A stretch of 64,000 bases of DNA from Streptomyces sp. NBC_00569 (GTDB taxonomy: Bacteria; Actinomycetota; Actinomycetes; Streptomycetales; Streptomycetaceae): contig NZ_CP107783.1 of the NCBI RefSeq assembly GCF_036345255.1, positions 4,761,501 through 4,825,500 of the forward strand. The letters run 5' to 3'. Position numbers and translations under genes: made by a program. Positions 17,061 to 26,436 of the stretch are shown piece after piece. Under the pieces are notes generated by a model. It had not been told where the DNA came from. It did not search any database and worked only from the letters and a program-made list of their open reading frames with translations. Position 1 is the stretch's first letter. Each line of letters begins with the position of its first letter.

Positions 17061-20000
17061 ATGGATCCCGCAGTCCTCGGCACACGCCTGGCATCGAGCG
17101 CGCTCTCGCCTCTGGTGAAGCAGCTCCTCACCCGTGAGGGCCCCGGCGCGGGCCTGGTGGACAAGCCCGTACGCCTCTCGGGCCTCGTCACCTTCCGCGG
17201 CGAGAAGCGGACCCTCGGGGAGAAGGAGGTCGGGCACCTCGCCGCCCGTCTGGTGCGGGAGGCCGTGCAGTCCCCGGGCGAGCCGCCGTTCCCCGCGGAC
17301 GAGCAGGAGGCGGTCACGGCCGCCCTCGCCCGCAGGCTCCTCGCCCTCGGCGACCTGGACATGGACGACGTCCAGGCGGTCCGCCTCGGCCACCGGCAGC
17401 TGGCCCGCGCCCTGCGCGAGGCCGCCCCCGCGCCCGGCCTCACCACCGACGCCGTCCACTTCCTCGACTCGGTCACCGAGTGGGCCTGCCTGCACATCCT
17501 GCACTTCTTCACCCAGCGCTCCACGTTCGTGGCCCGCACCCTGGTCGAGCAGAGCCGCGCCCAGTCCGAGCTGATCGCCAAGGTGGACGCGCTGATCACG
17601 CGCACCCCGCCGCGCGACGGGCAGGACACCGCCTTCGAAGCCCGCTACCGCGCCCACCTCGCGGAGCGCCACAACCGCGTCACCATCTTCGGCCTCGACC
17701 TGCGCGACTCCCCCGACGTCTGGCCCCTCGACGTCGCCTACCTGAGCCTCGAAGCCACCCGCGAGGCCGGCCCCGAGGACGCGCACGGCGAGCCCCAGGG
17801 ACCGACGACCGTCCAGGTCAGGGCCGAGGACGCGTTCGACGGCCACGACCGGGTCCTGCTGCGCGGCGAGGCGGGCTCCGGAAAGACGACCCTCATCCAA
17901 TGGCTGGCGATCACCACCACGGGCCGTGTCCCCTACGTGCTGCCGCTGCGCACCCTGATCCGCGCCGCGGGGCTCCCCTCCCCCGCCGCTTTCCTCGCCT
18001 CCGCCGACTGCCCGCACACCCCGCCCGACGGCTGGGCCGAGCGCGTCCTGACGGCGGGGCGCGGCCTCGTGATGGTCGACGGCCTGGACGAGGTCCCCTC
18101 GGCCGACCGGCCCCGCGTGCGCGACTGGCTGCTCGGCCTCGTCCGCGCCTTCCCCGGAAACCGCTGGCTGCTCACCGCCCGCCCCACGGCCGTACGCGCC
18201 GACTGGCTGGCCGGGGGCGGGTTCGCCGAGCTGTCCCTCTCCCCCATGGGCCGCCGGACGGTCGGCGCGTTCGTACGGCGCTGGCACGCGGCCGCCGGCG
18301 CGGCCGAGCACGAGGAACAGCTCCTGGACGCCCTGCGCGCCAAGCCGGACCTGTCGCTCCTGGCGACCAACCCCCTCATGTGCGGGATGATCTGCGCCCT
18401 CCACCGCGCGCGCCGCGGCTATCTCCCGCCGCGCCGCAAGGCCCTGTACGACGCCGCGCTCCAGATGATCCTCACCGACCGCGACCGCCAGCGGGGCATG
18501 GGCGGCCTCGACGGCATCGAACTCGACACCGAGGACCAGACCGAACTCCTCCAGCGCCTCGCCTACGCCCTGGTGCTCGCGGGCCGCACCGAGATGGACG
18601 AGGCCACCGCGCTCACCCTCCTCGAACGCGCCCTGCCCTCCGTCCCCGACGCCGCACGCCAGGGCGACGCCCCCGCGATCCTGCGCCACCTGCTGCTGCG
18701 CAGCGGCGTCCTGCGCAGCCCCGCCCCGCAGGTGGTCGACTTCGCGCACCGGACGTTCCTCGACCACCTGGGCGCGCGCTACGCGGTCGAGGAGGGCCAT
18801 CTCGACGTCCTGCTCGGCCACGCCGGCGACACACAGTGGGAGGACGTCATACGGATGGCCGTGGCCCACGCCCGTACCCGCGAGCGGACGACGCTGCTGC
18901 GGGGCCTGCTGGCCGTAGACAGCCCGCGCGTGACCCTCCTCGCGCTGGCGAGCCTTCAGGACGCCTCGGCGGTCGAACAGGAGGTCCTCGAAGAGGTACG
19001 GGAACGGGCCGCCTCCCTCATCCCGCCCCGGACACCCCAGGAGGCCGAAGAGCTCGCGCAGGCGGGCCCGTTCGTCCTCGAACTCCTGCCCGGCCCGCAG
19101 GACCTGACGGACGATGAGGCCCACGCGGTGGTGACCACGGCCTCCCGCCTGGGCCACGAGGGCTCCCTGCCGGTCCTGAAGCGCTTTCGCGCCCACACGT
19201 CGCTCGACGTACGACGCCAACTCGTCGGCACCTGGCGGAGGTTCGACGCCCAGGAGTACGCGGACGAGGTGCTCGCGCATGTGGGGCGGGAGGGGCTCGA
19301 CCTGACCGTGCGGAGCGAGGAACAGATGCGGGCGACGCGCACGATGGCGCCGTGGCCGCGGGTCGACCTCGACGGGGAGTACCCGCTCGACACGGTCATG
19401 GCCTGCCTTGCCCCCGAGGGCGCACGGAACCTGACGCTGCGCAGCAACCCGTACGTGACGGATCTGCGAGAGCTGCACGCCCTGCCGTCGCTGGAGTTCC
19501 TGTCGTTGATGTACTGCTCCGAGGTCCGCGACCTGGCGCCCCTCGCCGAGATGCGGCTGCAACACCTGTCGGTGATCAAACTGCCCGGGCTGCCGACCCT
19601 CACCGGCCTGTCCCGGGTGACCAGCCTTTCCTCGCTCAGCGTCATCCAGCCGGTCCCCGGCGACTCGCTCGCCGCTTTCCTGCCGGTCGGGGCGCCGCTC
19701 GACCAGCTCATCCTCGGCGACGGCGCCACGGAGACCACCGGACTCGCCGGCCTGGACGCGTTCCCCGCGCTGACCTGGCTGAACCTGTCCAGCGATACGG
19801 CCGTGCCCGGCCCACGCGACTGGGAACAGGTCGCCGGGCACCCCGCGCTCACCCGCCTCTCCCTCGGCGGCCGGCTCCTGCCCCCGCACGGCCCGTCCAG
19901 CGAGCTGCCAGGAATCCGCCTCCTCTCCCTCCACCTGGAGGCCGGGACCGACGAGCACCTCTCCCGCTTCGCCCCCGCCGTCCCGCACGCGGACGACGTG

Positions 20001-20099
20001 CGCCTCTTCTTCGCCGAGGACGCCGAACCGGCCGCCGACGAGGTGTACGCCGGCCTCTTCCCGCAAGCCGAGGTCACCGTCCACCGCTGGGGTCGCTGA
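17061..20099 (+). CDS. NACHT-domain STAND NTPase with C-terminal leucine-rich repeats
   Basis: 1012 aa, NLR-like architecture. Residues about 1-150 form an alpha-helical N-terminal domain of the kind found before bacterial NACHT modules. The NACHT core has Walker A GEAGSGKT at 269-276, Walker B MVDGLDEVP at 338-346, sensor arginine in LLTARPTAVR, and the winged-helix signature DFAHRTFLDHLGARY near 558-572. A helical repeat region follows (about 590-780), then leucine-rich repeats from about 790 to 985. The ATG at 17061 has GGGGGGAA 6 bp upstream; the frame to 16935 lacks conservation features. It is monocistronic, divergent from the M23 gene and separated from clpC by a strong terminator. Bacterial NACHT proteins include anti-phage sensors, but this role is an inference; no nuclease, protease or TIR effector domain is visible. 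Confidence 0.9.
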   Translation: MDPAVLGTRLASSALSPLVKQLLTREGPGAGLVDKPVRLSGLVTFRGEKRTLGEKEVGHLAARLVREAVQSPGEPPFPADEQEAVTAALARRLLALGDLDMDDVQAVRLGHRQLARALREAAPAPGLTTDAVHFLDSVTEWACLHILHFFTQRSTFVARTLVEQSRAQSELIAKVDALITRTPPRDGQDTAFEARYRAHLAERHNRVTIFGLDLRDSPDVWPLDVAYLSLEATREAGPEDAHGEPQGPTTVQVRAEDAFDGHDRVLLRGEAGSGKTTLIQWLAITTTGRVPYVLPLRTLIRAAGLPSPAAFLASADCPHTPPDGWAERVLTAGRGLVMVDGLDEVPSADRPRVRDWLLGLVRAFPGNRWLLTARPTAVRADWLAGGGFAELSLSPMGRRTVGAFVRRWHAAAGAAEHEEQLLDALRAKPDLSLLATNPLMCGMICALHRARRGYLPPRRKALYDAALQMILTDRDRQRGMGGLDGIELDTEDQTELLQRLAYALVLAGRTEMDEATALTLLERALPSVPDAARQGDAPAILRHLLLRSGVLRSPAPQVVDFAHRTFLDHLGARYAVEEGHLDVLLGHAGDTQWEDVIRMAVAHARTRERTTLLRGLLAVDSPRVTLLALASLQDASAVEQEVLEEVRERAASLIPPRTPQEAEELAQAGPFVLELLPGPQDLTDDEAHAVVTTASRLGHEGSLPVLKRFRAHTSLDVRRQLVGTWRRFDAQEYADEVLAHVGREGLDLTVRSEEQMRATRTMAPWPRVDLDGEYPLDTVMACLAPEGARNLTLRSNPYVTDLRELHALPSLEFLSLMYCSEVRDLAPLAEMRLQHLSVIKLPGLPTLTGLSRVTSLSSLSVIQPVPGDSLAAFLPVGAPLDQLILGDGATETTGLAGLDAFPALTWLNLSSDTAVPGPRDWEQVAGHPALTRLSLGGRLLPPHGPSSELPGIRLLSLHLEAGTDEHLSRFAPAVPHADDVRLFFAEDAEPAADEVYAGLFPQAEVTVHRWGR

Positions 20100-20116
20100 A
20101 TCACGGAAGCACGACG

Positions 20117-20156
20117 AAGGGGCTGTCCCAGGACCGAAGTCCTGGGACAGCCCCTT
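20117..20156. terminator. Strong bidirectional terminator between NACHT gene and clpC
   Basis: An 18-bp perfect stem (20117-20134 with 20139-20156, arm AAGGGGCTGTCCCAGGAC) closes a CGAA tetraloop and ends in TTT on the plus strand and AA on the other side. It lies between convergent stops at 20099 and 20181. Confidence 0.93.
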
Positions 20157-20180
20157 TGCACTCAGCGCATCCCCGGAGGG

Positions 20181-22706
<2,526 letters not shown>

Positions 22707-23138
22707 CGTTAATCGCTCCTCAGAGCGGTCAGGCAGTAAGGGGACGCTCCCCTCCCTGTCCTTCCGCAGCTTAGTCCCGCAAGCGGGGACCGCTCATTCC
22801 AACTGCCGACACCCGTCGATGGCCTCCTGACCCGAACGCCGACAACTGCTCCAACACCGATGGTGCGAGACGATGTTCCCGCAGGCCAGGCAGTTACCCC
22901 CACCATCAGTACGCCGATGGCGAACGCAAGGCGGCCAGAACCCACGTGTCGCCCCTCCTCACTAGGGATGTCTTACCCGCCAGGAGTGACAGTCCATGCG
23001 GCGCGCCCCGGTTCCCTCCGCTACGGGCGAACACCCTTGCGCCGCCCAATGCCCCCGCACGCCCCCATTCGAGAAACTCTGCGCATTCACCTGACAACGC
23101 TGCGTAACCCATGAGGGTTCCCGGCGGTTGCTCCGGAC
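22707..23138. other. Intergenic region upstream of clpC, no gene recognised
   Basis: 432 bp between divergent clpC and the gene at 23139, presumably holding both promoters. An imperfect palindrome with GTCCC/GGGAC arms lies at 22774-22790. A 78-codon minus frame (22709-22945) abuts clpC but has no ribosome binding site or recognisable composition. I see no convincing HspR, CtsR or ClgR site. Confidence 0.5.
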
Positions 23139-23714
23139 ATGGTCTCCATCGTGCGCACCGTGCCACTGCCCCGTCGACCGCTCGCCGCGGGCGACCCGGT
23201 GCGGGAGTGGTACGAGGAAGCGCTCGGCTGGGCCACCGCGCCGGGCCCCAAGGGCCTTCAGCTGCTGACGGGGCTGCGCTTCGACGTGCTGGAGCTGCCC
23301 GCGGAGGCGGGACGTGCCGTGCTGCGGCGGCTGGACCCCGGGTGTCCGGTGGCCCTGCAAGGGGAGACGATGCGCCTGCTGGTGGCCGCGGGCAGCGCGG
23401 AGGAGCTGCCGGGGCTGCTCGACTGGCTGGAGTGGGGGGCACTGCCCCTCGATCTCACCGTGGTCGGTGCGGGCGGGCGGATCGACGCGCCCGCGCCCCC
23501 GGGAGTGCCGGACCCGCAGGAGGCCGCTGTCTGGGTGCGGCCCCCCGACCCCGGATGCGACGTCGAGCCGACACTTCCGGCTCTGACGGCGCTGTCGGCC
23601 GTAGGGGGCGGTGGGGGCGCCCCCGGTCTCGTACGGCTGGTGGAAACGGCGGCGACTCAGTGCCACCGGATCCGGTTGCGACGTGCCTGTGCTCAGCCGT
23701 TGGCCTTCTCGTAG
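23139..23714 (+). CDS. Conserved Streptomyces protein of unknown function (SCO3374-type)
   Basis: 191 aa. Its N terminus (RPLAAGDPVREWYEEALGW) and the overall pattern suggest a soluble alpha/beta protein, faintly reminiscent of the N-terminal part of prim-pol-like proteins, but no catalytic motif is clear. No membrane segment or signal peptide is visible. The ATG at 23139 lacks a clear ribosome binding site. Its last 22 bp overlap the 3' end of convergent lsr2. This tail-to-tail arrangement beside lsr2 is familiar from other Streptomyces, so the gene is probably real, but its function is unknown. Confidence 0.8.
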   Translation: MVSIVRTVPLPRRPLAAGDPVREWYEEALGWATAPGPKGLQLLTGLRFDVLELPAEAGRAVLRRLDPGCPVALQGETMRLLVAAGSAEELPGLLDWLEWGALPLDLTVVGAGGRIDAPAPPGVPDPQEAAVWVRPPDPGCDVEPTLPALTALSAVGGGGGAPGLVRLVETAATQCHRIRLRRACAQPLAFS

Positions 23715-24031
23715 GCCTCACGGATGGACGCGGGGACACGACCGCGGTCGTTGACCTCGTAACCGTTCTCCTTGGCCCAGGCACGGATCTGCGCCGTGTC
23801 CTGGCTGCCGCCCGCCACCGCGGCGCGCGCCTTGCCGCGTCCGCCGGCGGAACGGCCTCCGGTACGACGACCACCCTTGAGGTACGGCTCAAGAAGTCCG
23901 CGGAGCTTGTCCGCGTTGGCGGTGGTGAGGTCGATCTCGTAAGTCTTGCCGTCCAACGCGAACGTCACGGTCTCGTCCGCCTCGCCACCGTCGAGGTCGT
24001 CGACAAGAAGGACCTGAACCTTCTGTGCCAC
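23693..24031 (-). CDS. lsr2: Nucleoid-associated protein Lsr2
   Basis: 112 aa. Lsr2 bridges and silences AT-rich, often horizontally acquired DNA. The N-terminal dimerisation domain begins AQKVQVLLVDDLDGGEADE, a basic Gly/Arg linker follows (about 68-88), and the C-terminal DNA-binding domain holds the AT-hook-like RGR motif in NDRGRVPASIREAYEKANG. The GTG at 24031 (MAQKV after initiation) has AAAGGA 7-8 bp upstream. In Streptomyces Lsr2 silences specialised-metabolite clusters. The gene appears monocistronic and overlaps its convergent neighbour by 22 bp. Confidence 0.98.
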   Translation of the reverse strand: MAQKVQVLLVDDLDGGEADETVTFALDGKTYEIDLTTANADKLRGLLEPYLKGGRRTGGRSAGGRGKARAAVAGGSQDTAQIRAWAKENGYEVNDRGRVPASIREAYEKANG

Positions 24032-24100
24032 CGGATTTCCTTTCATCGATATCTGTAGGGCCGGACCCCACGACCTCAGTCGTTGATTCGCCGTCCCCTT

Positions 24101-24145
24101 GTTATATGCAGTACGCAGTACGTCGGAAAGCAAACCGCTTTTGCT
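24101..24145 (-). promoter_or_regulatory. Candidate lsr2 promoter region
   Basis: A good -10 box TATAAC (minus strand, 24106-24101) gives a leader of about 65 nt to lsr2. A direct repeat of GTACTGC lies immediately upstream. A small AGCAAA/TTTGCT inverted repeat follows at 24129-24145 in a locally AT-richer stretch. No matching -35 box is obvious. Autoregulation by Lsr2 at this AT-rich patch is possible but not shown. Confidence 0.35.
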
Positions 24146-24267
24146 GGAAAAACACAAACCCCTGGGAGAGATCCAGGAGAGACCAAGGACCCGAGAAGCC
24201 CGGAAAGATGCGCGTTTCGGACATAGGGCACCTGGGCAGGGAGCTGCTCAGGAATACCGGGGGGCGA

Positions 24268-24810
24268 TCACAGATGCAGAAGCATCCGGCTGTTGCCCAA
24301 GGTGTTCGGTTTCACTCGTTCGAGACCGAGGAACTCCGCGACACCCTCGTCATAGGAACGCAAGAGCTCGCTGTAGACATCGGTGTCGATGGTATCGACG
24401 GGTGCCTCTCCGATCTCCACGAAGCCGTGGTTCGCGAAGAACTCCACTTCGAAGGTGAGACAGAAAACCCGGCGAACACCGATCCAGCGCGCGGTCTGCA
24501 GCAACTTCTGGAGCAGTTGATGACCGACGCCCGCGCCCCTGACCACCGGATTCACGGCGAGGGTGCGGACTTCCGCGAGGTCTTCCCACATCACATGCAG
24601 GGCGCCGCAGCCGACGACCTCCGCGTTGTCGTCGCGTTCCGCGACCCAGAACTCCTGGATGTCCTCGTAAAGCGTCACGGTGGCTTTGTCGAGCAGGATC
24701 CCCTCGCGGCTGTACGCGTCGAGGAGTCGGCGCACGGCCGGCACATCGGCCGTCCTCGCCCTGCGCACGGTGACTGCTTTTGCGGTGACTTCGGGGAGCT
24801 GTGCTGGCAT
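24268..24810 (-). CDS. N-acetylglutamate synthase (GNAT-type amino-acid N-acetyltransferase)
   Basis: 180 aa. The GNAT fold is clear: EFWVAE ... VVGCGALHVMW in strands 2-4, the acetyl-CoA loop VRGAGVGHQLLQKLL (V-x-x-x-x-R-G-x-G) and LTFEVEFFANHGFVEI. The ending VKPNTLGNSRMLL is typical of the actinobacterial enzyme family represented by M. tuberculosis Rv2747, which makes N-acetylglutamate for arginine synthesis. The rest of the arginine pathway is not here, as usual for this stand-alone enzyme. It lies 9 bp downstream of the BlaI-type regulator in the same direction and is probably co-transcribed. Confidence 0.9.
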   Translation of the reverse strand: MPAQLPEVTAKAVTVRRARTADVPAVRRLLDAYSREGILLDKATVTLYEDIQEFWVAERDDNAEVVGCGALHVMWEDLAEVRTLAVNPVVRGAGVGHQLLQKLLQTARWIGVRRVFCLTFEVEFFANHGFVEIGEAPVDTIDTDVYSELLRSYDEGVAEFLGLERVKPNTLGNSRMLLHL

Positions 24811-24819
24811 GAGCGGACG

Positions 24820-25347
24820 CTATCGCCCGGCGTCCGAGGCCGGCTCCCCGGGTCCTTCGGGTTCCTCGGGCTCTTCCGAAGCTTCGGGCGCTTCAGGCTG
24901 TTCGGAGTCCTGTGGCTCTTCACGCCCCTCGCCGGCTTCGGACCCTTCCGGCTCTTGAGTCGTGAGGGTCTGCGCCTGAGGTCCCTGCACCATGCGCACG
25001 GCATCGCTCAGTGCTTCGCGTTGTTCCGGCGACATCATGCCGAAGAAGGCGACGAGAGCCGCTGCCGGGTTGTCACTCTGGGACCATGCGTCGTTCATCA
25101 GCGCGGCTGAGTAGGCGGCGCGAGTGGAGACGGCCTCATATCGATAGGCCCGGCCTTCCGCTTCGCGGCGCACCCAGCCCTTCTGGTGGAGATTGTCCAA
25201 AACGGTCATGACCGTGGTGTAGGCGATGGACCGTTCCTGCTGGAGGTCTTCCAGGACTTCCCGAACCGTCACGGGGCGGTTCCACTTCCACACCCGTGTC
25301 ATCACTGCGTCTTCGAGTTCTCCCAATGGGCGCGGCACGAGCAGCAC
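24820..25347 (-). CDS. BlaI/MecI-family transcriptional repressor with acidic tail
   Basis: 175 aa from GTG 25347. Residues about 7-75 form the BlaI winged helix (LGELEDAVMTRVWKWNRPVT, then TTVMTVLDNLHQKGWVRRE). A dimerisation helix region ends near 120. The last 45 residues are a Pro/Glu-rich acidic tail. No BlaR/MecR sensor protease or beta-lactamase gene is adjacent, so the trigger is not obvious; many actinobacterial BlaI proteins are such orphans. An upstream TAGTGT box a few bases before the start hints at a leaderless or near-leaderless message. Confidence 0.9.
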   Translation of the reverse strand: MLLVPRPLGELEDAVMTRVWKWNRPVTVREVLEDLQQERSIAYTTVMTVLDNLHQKGWVRREAEGRAYRYEAVSTRAAYSAALMNDAWSQSDNPAAALVAFFGMMSPEQREALSDAVRMVQGPQAQTLTTQEPEGSEAGEGREEPQDSEQPEAPEASEEPEEPEGPGEPASDAGR

Positions 25348-25409
25348 ACTAGTGGCAGAAGTCGGTAATAGGGCGCCGGACGTGGCGAACGGCGCCTAAT
25401 AACGACAAA

Positions 25410-25433
25410 AAGGGCGCCCGGTGGGGCGCCCTT
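25410..25433. terminator. Intrinsic terminator after the small membrane protein gene
   Basis: A 10-bp stem (25410-25419 with 25424-25433, arm AAGGGCGCCC) closes a GGTG loop. On the minus strand it is followed by TTTTTGTCGTT, a clear U-tract. It begins 1-2 bp after the stop codon at 25435. Confidence 0.9.
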
Positions 25434-25434
25434 C

Positions 25435-25617
25435 TCAGATGTCGCTCAGCTGCGGACCGGCCTGGCGGGCCGCCTCGGCGCGGGCGATCGCCGCGTCGAC
25501 GGCCGCGTCCTCCTTGGCCTTCTTGTCGCCGCCCTGAGACTTCACGATCGTCACGATGAGACCGATGAAGAAGACGGCCATCACTACGGGGGGCACGAGC
25601 GCGGAGACGTAGTCCAT
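25435..25617 (-). CDS. Small single-span membrane protein
   Basis: 60 aa from ATG 25617. One N-terminal membrane helix (about residues 6-26, ALVPPVVMAVFFIGLIVTIV) is followed by a charged Ala/Lys/Asp-rich helix that could form a coiled coil. No catalytic motif is present. It follows the hypothetical gene at 25631 with a 13-bp gap and is followed by a good terminator, so it is the last gene of that transcript. Conserved small proteins of this kind occur at this locus in other streptomycetes, from memory. Function unknown. Confidence 0.85.
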   Translation of the reverse strand: MDYVSALVPPVVMAVFFIGLIVTIVKSQGGDKKAKEDAAVDAAIARAEAARQAGPQLSDI

Positions 25618-25630
25618 GCCCCCAGAGTAG

Positions 25631-26266
25631 CTATCCGACGGCCAGCTCCTGCGGCGGGGCCGCCGGGGGCGCGGGGCGGCGCTTGGGCGGGAAGACCTCG
25701 GCCGGGGTGGGCATGGGGCGCGGCGGGGCAGGGGGGTTCGCCGGGGGCCGGGGGGCGGATGCCGGCTTCCCGGCGGCGGCGAGGCCCCCGGGCAGAGCGA
25801 GCAGCCGGGTACGGGAGGCCGGGACACGGGGCTGTACGACGCGCGCTTCCGTGCGCGCCGGTGCCCAGCCTTCGAGTCGGGCACGCACGTCGCGCTCGGC
25901 GAGCGTGCGGCAGCGTTCGAGGAGGGTGGCGGCGGAGGGGTTGGAGCGCAGGGCGCGCAGCGCGGCCAGGTCGTCGGCGCCGGGCTGGTAGCCCGCCGCG
26001 AGCGCCTCGTCGAGCAGTTCCAGATAGCCGGTGGCGGTGCCGGGCAGGGCGGCCCGGTAGCGAGCGAGGTCGGCCAGCAGGAAGGCGCGGATGCGGGCGC
26101 CTTCGTCGGCTGCCTCGTCGACCGACTCGGCGAGCCGGAGGCAGTCCTGGATGTCCTCGGCGGAGACAGGACTCGGGTGAAGGGCAAGGGCGAGGGCGCG
26201 TCGGAGCACACGCAGCTCTTCAGCACCGAACGCCATGCCGCCGCGGTTTCCGTAGGGCGTGGGCAT
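25631..26266 (-). CDS. Hypothetical helical protein with Pro-rich tail
   Basis: 211 aa from ATG 26266 (ATG 26236 is an alternative). The first 140 residues are leucine- and alanine-rich helices (LRVLRRALALALHP, LLADLARYRAALPG) with no signal peptide. The last 55 are rich in Pro and Ala (RPPANPPAPPRPMP). Nothing identifies a function. It precedes the small membrane protein gene by 13 bp and the two are probably one transcript. Confidence 0.82.
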   Translation of the reverse strand: MPTPYGNRGGMAFGAEELRVLRRALALALHPSPVSAEDIQDCLRLAESVDEAADEGARIRAFLLADLARYRAALPGTATGYLELLDEALAAGYQPGADDLAALRALRSNPSAATLLERCRTLAERDVRARLEGWAPARTEARVVQPRVPASRTRLLALPGGLAAAGKPASAPRPPANPPAPPRPMPTPAEVFPPKRRPAPPAAPPQELAVG

Positions 26267-26360
26267 GGGCCGACGATACGCACCACAACGGACAAAATCC
26301 GCTTAACGTCCCATTTGCGGCGTGGCTCGCCGTCGGACCCGCCCCCGGGCCCCTCAGTCC

Positions 26361-26390
26361 GGAGTCGCTCGCCCCGGAGTCGCTCGCCCC
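26361..26390. repeat. 15-bp tandem duplication
   Basis: GGAGTCGCTCGCCCC occurs twice head to tail in the short gap between the hypothetical gene and the surface-protein gene. The surrounding 100 bp are rich in related CGCCC(G) words. Confidence 0.7.
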
Positions 26391-26436
26391 GGGGCACCCG
26401 CCCCCGGGGCACTCCGCCCAGATCGCTCCGCCCGGG

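Noticed and set aside
16941..20084. 1047-aa open frame antisense to the NACHT-LRR gene
   Set aside because: No domain or signal peptide, Gly/Arg/Gln-rich shadow composition; the sense frame has all NACHT motifs and a good ribosome binding site.
22709..22945. 78-aa minus-strand frame directly upstream of clpC
   Set aside because: No ribosome binding site, composition unlike coding neighbours, and it would occupy the clpC promoter.
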